The notes beneath the pieces were generated by a model, which was given only the letters and a program-made list of their open reading frames with translations, did not search any database and was not told the origin of the DNA. Of a stretch of 64,000 bases of DNA, positions 1 to 11,237 are shown piece after piece. The translations under genes were made by a program, and so were the position numbers. How positions within the stretch are numbered: the stretch's first letter is position 1; every line of letters begins with the position of its first letter. The stretch is from Phytopseudomonas dryadis (lineage in GTDB: Bacteria; Pseudomonadota; Gammaproteobacteria; Pseudomonadales; Pseudomonadaceae), in assembly GCF_004327355.1 (NCBI RefSeq), contig NZ_QJUM01000006.1, positions 1 to 64,000 of the forward strand, in the 5' to 3' direction.

Positions 1-108
1 TGTGCAGTCATGCGTAAATACCTGACTGGCGTCTGGGCTTGCCTGAAGCTCGGTGTGCCTTTCGATTCATCCGAGCTATTCAGCAATGAACACCTGAAAA
101 ACGCTTGA
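1..108 (+). CDS. IS110/IS1111-family transposase, C-terminal end (cut by window edge)
   Basis: An open frame enters from the left edge and ends with TGA at 106-108, giving 35 residues. The visible MRKYLTGVWACLKLGVPF stretch resembles the conserved C-terminal tail of IS110/IS1111-type transposases, the DEDD recombinases that lack classical terminal repeats. The rest of the element lies outside the window. Its right end must fall between 109 and about 135, because similarity to another repeat starts at 136. The assignment rests on a short tail only. Confidence 0.5.
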   Translation, partial: CAVMRKYLTGVWACLKLGVPFDSSELFSNEHLKNA

Positions 109-135
109 CCACTAACAGAGTATCTACAGGCGCCT

Positions 136-212
136 GATTCCGAACGGGCTCCTGCAGGCCAGGGATCAAGACGGTATCCACGGGAGTCCGACGGTTCATG
201 ATTGACACGACA

Positions 213-216
<4 letters not shown>
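136..216 (+). repeat. Right end of an IS630-type miniature element
   Basis: This segment matches the right end of the 245-bp element at 36991-37235, including GATCAAGA-GGTATCCACGG, GAGTCCGAC and the terminal CGACACGACACTAG. Only the right part is present; the IS110-family element on the left has presumably replaced the rest. Its last four bases, CTAG at 213-216, are shared with the left end of the neighbouring IS630-family element, so the two insertions use the same tetranucleotide. Confidence 0.65.
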
Positions 217-2993
<2,777 letters not shown>

Positions 2994-3009
2994 TCACGCA
3001 CCGCGGGAT

Positions 3010-3858
3010 TCAGGACACTTTGACTTTGCCATCGGCGGCCCGTTCGGCCTCGGTGGCGACGATGGCACTGGGCAGGTGCCGGGCGATCATCGTGCGGTAG
3101 CTCGCCGCACCGAGGCAGGCACCCAGGATAGGGGCGAAGATCGGCACCAGGAAGTACGGAATATCACGGCCGCCCGTGAGCGAAATCTCCCCCCAGCCAG
3201 TAAGGAACGTCATCAGCCTGGGGCCGAAGTCCCGGGCCGGGTTCATCGCGAAACCGGTCAGCGGGCCCATCGAGCTGCCGATCACGGCAATCAGCAGGCC
3301 GATCAGCAGCGGTGCCATCGGACCCCGGGGCAGGCCGTTGTTGTCATCGGTCAGGGACATGATCACCCCCATCAGGATCGCGGTGATCACCACTTCCACC
3401 AGGAACGCCTGGCCGGTGGACAGCGCCGGATTGGGGAAGGTGGAGAACACCGCGGCCAGTTCCAGGCTGGCCTGGGAGCCACGGAGCATCTGCTGGGTTT
3501 TTTCGAACTCGAAGAACAGACTGCTGTATAGCGTATAAACCAACAGGGCGGCGCAGAAGGCGCCGGCGATCTGGGCGAGGATGTAGAACGGCAGTTTGCG
3601 CTTTTCGAAATCGGCGAACAGGCACAGGGCGATGCTCACCGCCGGGTTCAGGTGCGCGCCGGAGACCCCGGCGGTCAGGTAGATCGCCATGCTGACGCCG
3701 ATCCCCCAGATGATGCTGATTTCCCACAGGCCGAAGCTGGCGCCCGCGACCTTGAGCGCGGCGACACAGCCGGTGCCGAAGAAGATCAGCAGTGCCGTGC
3801 CCAGGAACTCGGCCATGCATTGGCCCGATAGCGACGGTTGTTGCAGAGCGGTTGTCAT
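3010..3858 (-). CDS. glpF: Glycerol uptake facilitator (aquaglyceroporin)
   Basis: This is a major intrinsic protein-family channel in the inner membrane for facilitated glycerol entry. The 282-residue product shows both NPA boxes, at residues 71-73 (GAHLNPAVS) and 206-208 (MNPARDFGPR); the Arg after the second box is the selectivity-filter residue. Six membrane segments are evident. The ATG at 3858 is chosen over an upstream in-frame ATG at 3939 because a GAGG ribosome site lies just before it and the protein then starts close to the conserved MAEFLGTALLIFF. It heads a glpF-glpK operon whose regulation by GlpR is expected from relatives. Confidence 0.95.
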   Translation of the reverse strand: MTTALQQPSLSGQCMAEFLGTALLIFFGTGCVAALKVAGASFGLWEISIIWGIGVSMAIYLTAGVSGAHLNPAVSIALCLFADFEKRKLPFYILAQIAGAFCAALLVYTLYSSLFFEFEKTQQMLRGSQASLELAAVFSTFPNPALSTGQAFLVEVVITAILMGVIMSLTDDNNGLPRGPMAPLLIGLLIAVIGSSMGPLTGFAMNPARDFGPRLMTFLTGWGEISLTGGRDIPYFLVPIFAPILGACLGAASYRTMIARHLPSAIVATEAERAADGKVKVS

Positions 3859-3981
3859 GAAGAACCTCGATTCTTGTTGTTGTATGGCGCGGTTGCAAAG
3901 GGCCCGGACCGCGACGCCCGGGAATGCTGGCGTCGCCATTCCTGCCTTGTCCTGCTACAGGATGCAACCCTGTATCAGTCG

Positions 3982-4002
3982 CGAAATGTTCATAAACGAA
4001 AA
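3982..4002 (-). promoter_or_regulatory. Candidate GlpR operator upstream of glpF
   Basis: The sequence read toward glpF contains TTTTCGTTTATGAACATTTCG, an AT-rich imperfect repeat. It includes the GAACAT half-site familiar from E. coli GlpR operators, about 125 bp upstream of the glpF start. The T-rich block beside it could hold the promoter. The assignment is by resemblance only. Confidence 0.35.
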
Positions 4003-4080
4003 AATATATACAAGAAACGCCCGTTGTCAAAGGTTGAAATCGAACGGTCGGTCATTTTCTAGCGGTCGATCAGGTGAATG

Positions 4081-4366
4081 CTGTCCCTGGCAATCCCGGG
4101 GCTGCCAGGGACAGTCGAAGGTGCGAGGCTCAGGGGCCGGTGTCCTGGGCAATCGCGCTACGGCGTCAGGGCATCGTCCGCACTCGATGAAAAGCGCTGG
4201 AGGCTGGAAAGCTGGACGAGAAACCGCTGTTTCGCGTCGTGCTCGAGCCGCTTTTCGTTCAGCCTCCAGCTGTCCAGCGCTGTTTTCGGCTCGGGCTCCT
4301 GCTTCGCTCTACCTCCTGCATCCATGCAGTCGCCGGCTCTTCGAGCGCATAGCGCGACTGCCCTGG
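4081..4366. repeat. Nested palindromic repeats in the glpF-ybaK divergent gap
   Basis: The 597 bp between the divergent glpF and ybaK starts hold no credible gene. A perfect 12-bp stem hairpin (CTGTCCCTGGCA, 4081-4092, pairing with 4103-4114) comes first. It is followed by a larger inverted pair (CTGGGCAATCGCGCTA near 4145 against ATAGCGCGACTGCCCTGG near 4349). That pair encloses one copy, about 4190-4290, of the dispersed GCGCTGGAGGCTGGAAAGCT...AGCCTCCAGC...AGCGCT palindrome also seen at 27214, 57671, 59386 and 59553. Confidence 0.7.
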
Positions 4367-4455
4367 CCGGTGTCCTGGAATAGAGCCTTTTACCAATGAA
4401 TGGCCTAAAATTCGCGCGCGTCGTTTTGCCTTTTCATTCCGCGCCTGGAGCTGCC

Positions 4456-4929
4456 ATGACCCCTGCACTGGATCTGCTGAAAAAAGTTCGTGCCGAACAT
4501 CGCATCCACAGTTACGAACACGATCCCAAGGCGGCGTCTTACGGCCTGGAGGCGGCGGAGAAGCTCAACCTCGCCCCGGCGCAGGTCTTCAAGACGCTGC
4601 TGGCCAGCAGCGAAAAGGGCGAGCTGCTGGTGGCCGTGGTGCCGGTAACCGGCTCGCTCGACCTCAAGGCGCTGGCCCAGGCCGCCGGGGTCAAGAAGGC
4701 CGACATGGCCGCCGTGGAGGTGGCGCAGCGGGCCACCGGCTACCTGGTCGGCGGCATCAGCCCGCTGGGGCAGAAGAAGCGTTTGCGCACCTTCATCGAT
4801 CGCAGCGCGCTGGATTTTCCCAGCATCCATGTCAGTGCCGGGCGCCGTGGGCTGGAGGTCGAGCTGAGTGCCGAGACCCTGGCCCAGCATACCCAGGCGC
4901 AGTTCGCCGCCATCGGCCGAGGCGCTTGA
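4456..4929 (+). CDS. ybaK: YbaK/EbsC-type aminoacyl-tRNA deacylase
   Basis: This protein is a trans-editing deacylase of the YbaK family, which hydrolyses Cys-tRNA(Pro) misacylated by ProRS. The 157-residue product has the family layout: an N-terminal helix, then EKLNLAPAQVFKTLLA with the conserved Lys, VVPVTGSLDLKALA, and YLVGGISPLGQKK, the Gly-rich GxxP loop of the editing site. The ATG at 4456 gives the usual N-terminus; the frame is open back to 4396 but without family similarity. It stands alone on the plus strand. The pairing of ybaK with glpF is common in pseudomonads as far as I recall. Confidence 0.92.
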   Translation: MTPALDLLKKVRAEHRIHSYEHDPKAASYGLEAAEKLNLAPAQVFKTLLASSEKGELLVAVVPVTGSLDLKALAQAAGVKKADMAAVEVAQRATGYLVGGISPLGQKKRLRTFIDRSALDFPSIHVSAGRRGLEVELSAETLAQHTQAQFAAIGRGA

Positions 4930-5215
4930 GCATGACCTCATGCCGCCTGGCCAGCGACCAGGGCGCCAGTATGTTCGAGGCTCCGGCGCGGCAGCGTCCT
5001 GCGTGTCGATAATGCTATGGTGAAGAGCAATGGAGTGCTGCCGTTTCCGGCCGACTGCCCCGGTGGCGCGTGCCGAGGTGATCGAAACCACGGCGCTGTC
5101 GCCTATCCGGCCGGTTTACGATTCGGCTCCATACTGCTGAGGGAGCCGGCGACTGGCATGACCGAGCCCGCTTGTTTGCAGGCACTTTCTTACAGAAGAG
5201 GCAGGAGGCTTGTCT

Positions 5216-5995
5216 GTGTTGGAACCCTGTCGTTGGTGGGCGTGCGGCCTGTTGCTGGTCGCGGCGCTGGGCAATACCCCCGCCAGGGCCGAGACCCTGG
5301 TCATGGAGGCGGATCTCTGGTGCCCGATCAATTGTGCCGAGGACGCCGAGCGGCCCGGTATCTTCGTCGAGCTGGCCAGGCAGATCTTCGCCGACGCCGG
5401 GATCGAGGTGGAGTACCGCGTGACCAACTGGGCGCGTGCGCTGCAGGACGTGCGACATGGCCGGGTCAACGCCCTGGTCGGCGCCGGCATTCGCGATGCG
5501 CCCGACTTCATCTTCGGTAAAGTCCCCGCGGGCATCTCGCGCACCTGTTTCTACGCGCGTCCCGACAGCACCTGGCGCTACACCGGCCTGGCCTCGCTGG
5601 AAACCATCCGCCTGGGCGCGATCAATGGCTACAGCTATGGTGAAGAACTCGACAACTACATCCGCCGGTACCAGAAGGATCTCGACCGGCTGCAACTGGC
5701 CGCCGGCGAACAGGCGCTGGCGCTGAACGTGCGCAAGGTGGAGCTGGGGCGGGTCGACGCCACCCTGGAAAACACCTGGGTCATGGCCATGTACCTGGAT
5801 CGCCATGACGCCAGCGGAGCGTTGCAGAAGGTGGGCTGTCGCGTGCCGGACGTGCCTATCTACATCGCCTTCTCCCCCGTGCTCGCCTCCAGCGCCCGCT
5901 ACCGCGACATCTTCGACGCCGGCGTGCAACGCTACCGCCGGGATGGACGCCTGGCCGCGCTGCTGCAGCGCTACGGCATTCGTCGCGAGCGCTGA
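5216..5995 (+). CDS. Periplasmic solute-binding protein (SBP_bac_3 type), orphan
   Basis: This is a secreted 259-residue protein of the amino-acid-type periplasmic binding family (PF00497-like). The N-terminus has a short positive stretch, a hydrophobic core (WWACGLLLVAALG) and a plausible AxA cleavage near PARAET, about residues 24-27. The mature part starts ETLVMEADLWCPINC and contains the family signature region IFVELARQIFADAGIEVEYRVTNWARAL. Two or more cysteines could form disulfides. GTG at 5216 is preferred because GGAGG sits 7 bases before it; the alternative TTG at 5210 is too close. No transporter genes adjoin it, so it may act as a signalling or scavenging orphan. The ligand is unknown. 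Confidence 0.75.
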   Translation: MLEPCRWWACGLLLVAALGNTPARAETLVMEADLWCPINCAEDAERPGIFVELARQIFADAGIEVEYRVTNWARALQDVRHGRVNALVGAGIRDAPDFIFGKVPAGISRTCFYARPDSTWRYTGLASLETIRLGAINGYSYGEELDNYIRRYQKDLDRLQLAAGEQALALNVRKVELGRVDATLENTWVMAMYLDRHDASGALQKVGCRVPDVPIYIAFSPVLASSARYRDIFDAGVQRYRRDGRLAALLQRYGIRRER

Positions 5996-6199
5996 TTGCG
6001 AAATGACGCCGTTGCACTGGTCTCGACCAGCGCTTGCGTTCGCCCTGACCGCTGTCCCTCGAGCGTAGAGAACGGCCAGAAGCGAACGTTTAGACTAGGA
6101 AAAATCCCCTTTGGCCAACGAAAGCCAAGACTGAATACAATAGGCGTCCGATTACCCAAGGCCCTGAATATGGCCGCATCGAACAAGGAGCTCTCCTCC

Positions 6200-6697
6200 A
6201 TGGCCTCCCCAGATAAACAGAAAAAACGCGCCCAGCGAGCCAAAGCCAAGGCCAGGCAGAACCGCTTGGGCAAGTCCAAAACCAATTTCGTACATCCGGT
6301 ACTGGCCAATCCGCTGATTGACGAGCCGTTCGATGATGTCGAAATCGACCTGAGCACCTTCGACTTCAAAGACATCGAAGAGAACGGTTTCGACCCGGCG
6401 GACTTCGCCGATCTGTTCCAGGCGATGAAAGTTGGCGAAAGCATCAGCCTGCTCGCGATGTGCCTGGTGTTCCTGCAATACCCGGTGTTGCAGCTGGTGG
6501 TTGTTGAGGAAGAGGAAGAACCGGCCACCGACTTCATGATGGGCCTGCTGATCACCTATCGCGGGATCTTCCACGATGAAGACGAAGACACGGCAGTGGA
6601 GTGGCTTGGCAGCGACGCCTTCCAGAAGGCCTACAACGAAGCGTCGCTGGTCCTGCAGAAGAAGAACGCTCGCGGTACCACCGGCGGCGGTGTCTAG
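6200..6697 (+). CDS. Conserved hypothetical protein with basic N-terminus
   Basis: This is a 165-residue cytoplasmic protein of unknown function. The first 22 residues are strongly basic (DKQKKRAQRAKAKARQNR). A predominantly acidic helical body follows (DVEIDLSTFDF, EENGFDPADF), with an unusual VVVEEEEEPA run near the middle, then DEDEDTAVEWLG and a Lys/Gly-rich tail. There is no signal peptide or membrane segment. ATG 6200 is chosen because AAGGAG lies 9 bases upstream; another in-frame ATG at 6170 lacks a good site. The basic start and acidic core suggest a nucleic-acid- or protein-binding role, but that is only inference from composition. Confidence 0.7.
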   Translation: MASPDKQKKRAQRAKAKARQNRLGKSKTNFVHPVLANPLIDEPFDDVEIDLSTFDFKDIEENGFDPADFADLFQAMKVGESISLLAMCLVFLQYPVLQLVVVEEEEEPATDFMMGLLITYRGIFHDEDEDTAVEWLGSDAFQKAYNEASLVLQKKNARGTTGGGV

Positions 6698-6876
6698 CCG
6701 TACGCAGAGCCGCGACTGTTGGCAAGTCCATTCGACCGGTATCCGGATCTGACGGAAGCGGTTATCGCGCTGAATCCGCCCGATGATTGCTCGTGGCCGC
6801 TTCGGGGCATTCGCAAGAGGCCGCCATGAGGTGGCTGTTTCCGTTAGTTGATAGCTATTGCTCGTTTTAAACCTGA

Positions 6877-8139
6877 CTACTCCTGCGGCGAACCCTCTTC
6901 TCTGCACAGGCCAGGATTCTCGCTGAACACCATACGCCGAACATGTCCACTGTCGAAGAACGGCACCTCGGGACAGTAGCGTTGGCCTGCTGGGGTCTGC
7001 GTTGGTTTCCAGGCTATCTCTTCAGTTCGCAATAGGGTCGGTTTCTGTCCGCGCGGATCGGGCTTCCAGATGTCGATATACATACGCTCCAGGAGTGCCC
7101 CGTCATCGATGTCGCAGGTTTTCGGATCGATCTGACGCAATCTCAACCGCCCATCTGCGGTCTGTTCGACCCGGCTGGCGAACTCGATGAAACCGTCGCC
7201 GTAACTGGGTGCGATGTAGCAAAGGCGTCGTGTGGCGCCATCCAGCAGTGGCAGGAAGTAACTGCTCCGGGTCTCGACTTCTTCGACCTCGCTCCCCTTC
7301 CAGCGATAGGTTGATACGCCGTGCTCGCAGCAACTGGCTCGCCAGTAGGAATAGACGGTCCGGTGAACCGGGTCGAACTCGGCCGAGCTAATGGCCTGCA
7401 AAGATGCTGGTGCATCGGCGAAGCGACCCGTGGTTGCGTCGTACAGCCAGGTCTGCTGGGGAATGTTGGGGCCGGCGGGGAGGAACAGGGCGAGGCTCAG
7501 GTCCGGCCAGCCGTCGAAGTTCGCGTCGACCAGGGCGGGCGTGAAAATGCTACAGGTTCCCTCGGACTCCGTTTCCAGGGTCTGGAACAGTGTGCCGTCC
7601 TTGTACAGGCGGATAGCCGACACCAGCGGCGGCGTGTTGCAATCATCGTCCTCTTCCCCGGGTAGTGAGTCCGCGAGCAGGCGTATCTCATAGGGGAAGC
7701 GCGCCGTCAGATCGTCCTGGGTGTGGATCTGGCGCAAGGCCAGTGGAAGCGTCCGCTTGCCGTTGGGCGAAGTCCAGGTGCCAGTGATGCCGTCCTGCAG
7801 GGACTCTATATGCCAGATGCCCGTCGTGTCGGCTCCATGGCCGCTGTCTCGCTCGGTCAGCTCAGCCCCCTCGCCCCGCATCCGCCCCGTCAACACAAGC
7901 TGGCTGCGCGTTTGGGCCTTGCAGGGCTGATAGCAGTAGCTGCCCGACAGACCATCAGCAATGCGGTTCAGCATGATTTTCACCTGCCTGCTCCCCAAGG
8001 TTCCGTCCCAGGAGCGACTCCAGACGGGAAACTCCACGGAACTGGCAGGCACTTGCGCTGCGTTGACCGGCATCGCCGGCAGCCAGACCAAGGCCAGGAT
8101 GAACGGAAAGCAGGAAAGAAAACCACGGGTTGCGCGCAT
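6877..8139 (-). CDS. Secreted protein of unknown function, XAC2610-like
   Basis: This is a 420-residue exported protein. The N-terminus has a clear signal peptide (hydrophobic FLSCFPFILALVWL, cleavage near VNAAQ). The mature part begins with a beta-rich region holding paired cysteines (SGSYCYQPCKAQ). A central part (VDANFDGWPDLSLALFLPAGPN) resembles XAC2610-type repeat-like proteins of xanthomonads and pseudomonads; I name that family from memory. The ribosome site AAGGAGGTTGC directly before the ATG is strong. It stands alone, 3' of a convergent hypothetical gene and downstream of the TonB receptor on the same strand, with a 376-bp gap between them. No enzymatic motif is recognised. Confidence 0.75.
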   Translation of the reverse strand: MRATRGFLSCFPFILALVWLPAMPVNAAQVPASSVEFPVWSRSWDGTLGSRQVKIMLNRIADGLSGSYCYQPCKAQTRSQLVLTGRMRGEGAELTERDSGHGADTTGIWHIESLQDGITGTWTSPNGKRTLPLALRQIHTQDDLTARFPYEIRLLADSLPGEEDDDCNTPPLVSAIRLYKDGTLFQTLETESEGTCSIFTPALVDANFDGWPDLSLALFLPAGPNIPQQTWLYDATTGRFADAPASLQAISSAEFDPVHRTVYSYWRASCCEHGVSTYRWKGSEVEEVETRSSYFLPLLDGATRRLCYIAPSYGDGFIEFASRVEQTADGRLRLRQIDPKTCDIDDGALLERMYIDIWKPDPRGQKPTLLRTEEIAWKPTQTPAGQRYCPEVPFFDSGHVRRMVFSENPGLCREEGSPQE

Positions 8140-8515
8140 GCAACCTCCTTGTTCCTGGGCGAGCCGAACGACGCCCAGTATGATCTCATCCTTACGAAAC
8201 GGGCGGTTTTCCGACTCAGAGCTGTCTGTGGGAAATGGCCGGAGTCGGCCTGACGCTCAGCGCAGCCCGCAGGTCTGGCGCGAGCGCTCGGCGTGAGTCA
8301 CTGCTCCAGCATCGAGGCCAGGACGGGGTCAGTGGGAGAAGCATACCGATGGCATCTGCCGAAAACCCCAGGCCCCCGTAGCAAGTGCTTCGCTTCTTGC
8401 GATCCTTTTGGATGACTAAAGCAATCGCTGCCCGATGAGCTTCCTTCTGCCCATTGAAAAGCGGGAGTCGTAACTCCCACCCTTTCGCTCGGCACCCAGC
8501 CTGGTTCTGCAATCG
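8140..8515. other. Intergenic region between receptor gene and secreted-protein gene
   Basis: No convincing gene is seen in these 376 bp. A short inverted repeat GGGAGT-CGTA-ACTCCC occurs at 8463-8478, about 40 bp past the receptor stop (minus strand). It may act as a weak transcription terminator, though no clear T-run follows on the minus strand. Confidence 0.4.
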
Positions 8516-10777
8516 TTAGAAATCGACCGACGCGCTGACCGAGAGCGTACGCGGGGCGCCGAGCACGAGGTAGTTGGAGCCCGGATAGCCACCGGTGGAT
8601 GCCCAGTAGTCACGACCGGTGACGTTATCCAGACGCGCCCGCAAGGTCACCTCGTGCTCGTCTACTTTGAAGCCATAGCGGGCACCGAGATCCAGACGAG
8701 TCCATGAAGGAATCTCAAGGTTGTTGGCGTTATTGGCGTACTGACTGCTTGTGTAGATGACACGGCTGGTGAGTGTCAGGCCATTGAGCCCCGGTACATC
8801 CCATTCACCGCCAATGTTGGCCTGAGTCTTGGGCACGCCGATCGGCTCGTTGCCATCGTTTTCACCATACTGGGTCTTGGTCAACTCCGCATCCAGCAGC
8901 GTCAAACCACCCAACAGACGAACGCCCTGTGCGGGCTCACCGAAGACCGAGAGTTCGATACCGCGGTTGCGCTGCTCGCCACCGTCCTTGAATACCTGGT
9001 TTTCGACGATACCGACGGGCTTTTCAGTCTGGAATACCGCAAGGCTTCCGCCCACGAAGCCGCCATCGTATTTCAGGCCGATCTCGGTCTGTTTGGCGAC
9101 ATAAGGCGCCAGCGACTCGCCGGCGTTGAGAATCGGCGCAGTTGAACCATCGGGGAGTGTGGTAGTGGCTCCTGCGGTATCACCTGCGGTCAAGCCCTCG
9201 ATGTAGTTCCCGTAAACCGATAGCTGCTCGTTCAACTGGTACACGATGCCTGCGACGGGTGTGGTCTCGTACTGCTTGTAGTTCGAGGTGCGGTTGCCGG
9301 TGTTGTAGTCGTATCCAGTCACGTCCAATCCCTGGCGACGAGCCCCCAGGGTGACCAGCAACCGATCCTCGAAGAAACCGAGTGTGTCAGCGATTGCCAG
9401 GCTTTGCGTATGTGTGCGTGCCGTGATGTGGGGATCTGACATCGAGCCGCTGAAGGAATTGTTCTCCGGCTGTACACCGTCATAGGGGTTGTAAAGATTA
9501 CCGGCAATGGGATTGCTGAAGTTGCCCTGCCATGCGTTTCGATCCTTGGTGTCGTACATGGCCCCAGAAACGACCCATTCATGGGATACCGGCCCGGTCT
9601 GCAGGTTGAAACGCAAACCTACCTCGCCGGTCGTGACGGTTTCTTCCCGGTAATTGTCGAAGCGACTAGCAGAGGTCACACCAGAAGCGTCTGACGAGGG
9701 GTTGGCCAGTACATTCTTTTCTTCGCCCTTGCGCATGCCGGCGGCGGCCCACGTGGTGATGGCGTCAGACAGGTCGTATTCCGCGCGAAACGTCCCGAAG
9801 GTCTGCTTCTCTTTCGAGTATGTCCAAGACTGTGCGTAGTTGTCTTTCGCATCCGGCGCACTGGGAATACCCCCGACAGGGGTGACGCTGGGCTGCGGGT
9901 TATCGATGAAGTGATACTGATGACCCACATCGGCGGACAGACGCAGACGATCGCCCTGGTAATCGAGCCCCAGGGCGAACATTTCCAGGGTGCGATCCTG
10001 GTCTTCCACTGAGGTTTCACCATCACGCTTGGCGACGTTCAGACGAACACCGAAGCGGTCTTGCTCACCAAAGCGGCGCGCCACGTCGGCAGCGACGGTA
10101 CCAAAGCCGTTGTTTTCCGCGCCCACGGTGAGCCGGGTGAGGGATTCGTTCGGCGCACGCTTGGGCAGGATATTGATGGCGCCGCCGATCCCTGTTCCGC
10201 CCGGTGCCGCGCCATTGAGGAATGCGTTGGCGCCTCGAAACACCTCCACGCGCTCGATGAACTCGGATGCCACGTACTGCCGCGGCAACAGTCCATAAAG
10301 TCCGTTGTAGGCGATGTCATCGGAATAAAGCGGGAATCCCCGCATCATGTAGAGCTCCTGGAAGTTGCCAAATCCACGAGCGATCCGAACGGAAGGATCG
10401 TTCTGCAAGATGTCCGCTACGCTATGCGCCTGCTGATCCTGAATGAGCTGATTGGTGTAGGACGTGGAAGTGAACGGCGTTTCCATGTAGTCCTTGTTCC
10501 CGAGAATGCCGACCCGGCCGCCACGAGCCACTTGCCCGCCCTCGAACTCGGGCACCAAGCCTTCTCGCGAAGCGTCGGCACTTGCGGAGATCGCGGTTTC
10601 TCCCAACTCCAGTGCGGCACCCCGACTTTCGTCTTTTTCAGCCGGCTGCGTCTCTTGCGCCGGAAACTCCAGCGTTGTTTGTGCATGGACGGCTGCCGAG
10701 GAAAAGCTGGCCATGAGGCAGATCGGCAACCATACGGAGTTCACTGCTGCCTTGCGTGGGAAAAAAGGAATGGGCAT
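8516..10777 (-). CDS. TonB-dependent siderophore receptor
   Basis: This is an outer-membrane gated beta-barrel that imports ferric siderophores with TonB energy. It has 753 residues from ATG 10777. There is a signal peptide (AVNSVWLPICLMASFSSAAVHAQ), then a plug domain recognisable by VADILQNDPSVRIARGFGNFQELYMMRGF and GGTGIGGAINILPKRAPNE. A long barrel follows, ending in the typical C-terminal aromatic residue (LSVSASVDF). The ATG at 10777 gives the signal peptide; an open frame back to 11005 has no family similarity. No siderophore synthesis or sigma/anti-sigma genes adjoin it, so it probably serves a foreign siderophore. A Fur-box-like palindrome upstream fits iron regulation. Confidence 0.93.
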   Translation of the reverse strand: MPIPFFPRKAAVNSVWLPICLMASFSSAAVHAQTTLEFPAQETQPAEKDESRGAALELGETAISASADASREGLVPEFEGGQVARGGRVGILGNKDYMETPFTSTSYTNQLIQDQQAHSVADILQNDPSVRIARGFGNFQELYMMRGFPLYSDDIAYNGLYGLLPRQYVASEFIERVEVFRGANAFLNGAAPGGTGIGGAINILPKRAPNESLTRLTVGAENNGFGTVAADVARRFGEQDRFGVRLNVAKRDGETSVEDQDRTLEMFALGLDYQGDRLRLSADVGHQYHFIDNPQPSVTPVGGIPSAPDAKDNYAQSWTYSKEKQTFGTFRAEYDLSDAITTWAAAGMRKGEEKNVLANPSSDASGVTSASRFDNYREETVTTGEVGLRFNLQTGPVSHEWVVSGAMYDTKDRNAWQGNFSNPIAGNLYNPYDGVQPENNSFSGSMSDPHITARTHTQSLAIADTLGFFEDRLLVTLGARRQGLDVTGYDYNTGNRTSNYKQYETTPVAGIVYQLNEQLSVYGNYIEGLTAGDTAGATTTLPDGSTAPILNAGESLAPYVAKQTEIGLKYDGGFVGGSLAVFQTEKPVGIVENQVFKDGGEQRNRGIELSVFGEPAQGVRLLGGLTLLDAELTKTQYGENDGNEPIGVPKTQANIGGEWDVPGLNGLTLTSRVIYTSSQYANNANNLEIPSWTRLDLGARYGFKVDEHEVTLRARLDNVTGRDYWASTGGYPGSNYLVLGAPRTLSVSASVDF

Positions 10778-10852
10778 GAGTAATCCTGCTGACCGAGAAG
10801 GGGGTAAGTGCTTGAGCGAAAGGGAACGAGCCAAATAATAGCATTCTAGCGA

Positions 10853-10869
10853 ATGGGAATCTTTTCCAT
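10853..10869 (-). promoter_or_regulatory. Candidate Fur box upstream of the siderophore receptor
   Basis: ATGGGAATCTTTTCCAT is a 17-base imperfect palindrome in which six of eight pairs match. It lies about 75 bp before the receptor start in an AT-rich stretch of otherwise GC-rich DNA. The sequence resembles the interrupted-repeat form of pseudomonad Fur sites. The remainder of the gap from 10778 to 11237 shows no gene. Confidence 0.5.
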
Positions 10870-11237
10870 TAATGAATTTCAACAACGAACCGTCGGAAAG
10901 GTCGTGTTCGAAAAGGGGGGGATTGATTTGCCGATATAAAACGCCCGCTCCTGGCAGACTTCTGTCAGTCACATCGCTGCCGTCCGCCGGCCAAGCCGGA
11001 CGCAATCGGTGATCGGCACCGATGCAACTGGCTGGTCAGGTGGGCGCGATTGCGCGTGCTGATCGCGCAGGCCTCCAGCAGTACCTGAGGGCGATGGCCG
11101 GTCACGCTGTTTTCCGACCTGCCGCGTTGCCTGCAGGTGGACTGTTACGCTGCAATAACCCGGCGCTGTACCGCAGCGGACGCAGCCACTGCGGGCATGC
11201 TGGGTGACGTTCAGGTCACGTTCAGGAGTTGCCCGTC

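Noticed and set aside
5015..5929. 304-codon minus-strand frame opposite the solute-binding protein
   Set aside because: No ribosome site or motif; the plus-strand product has a signal peptide and family pattern.
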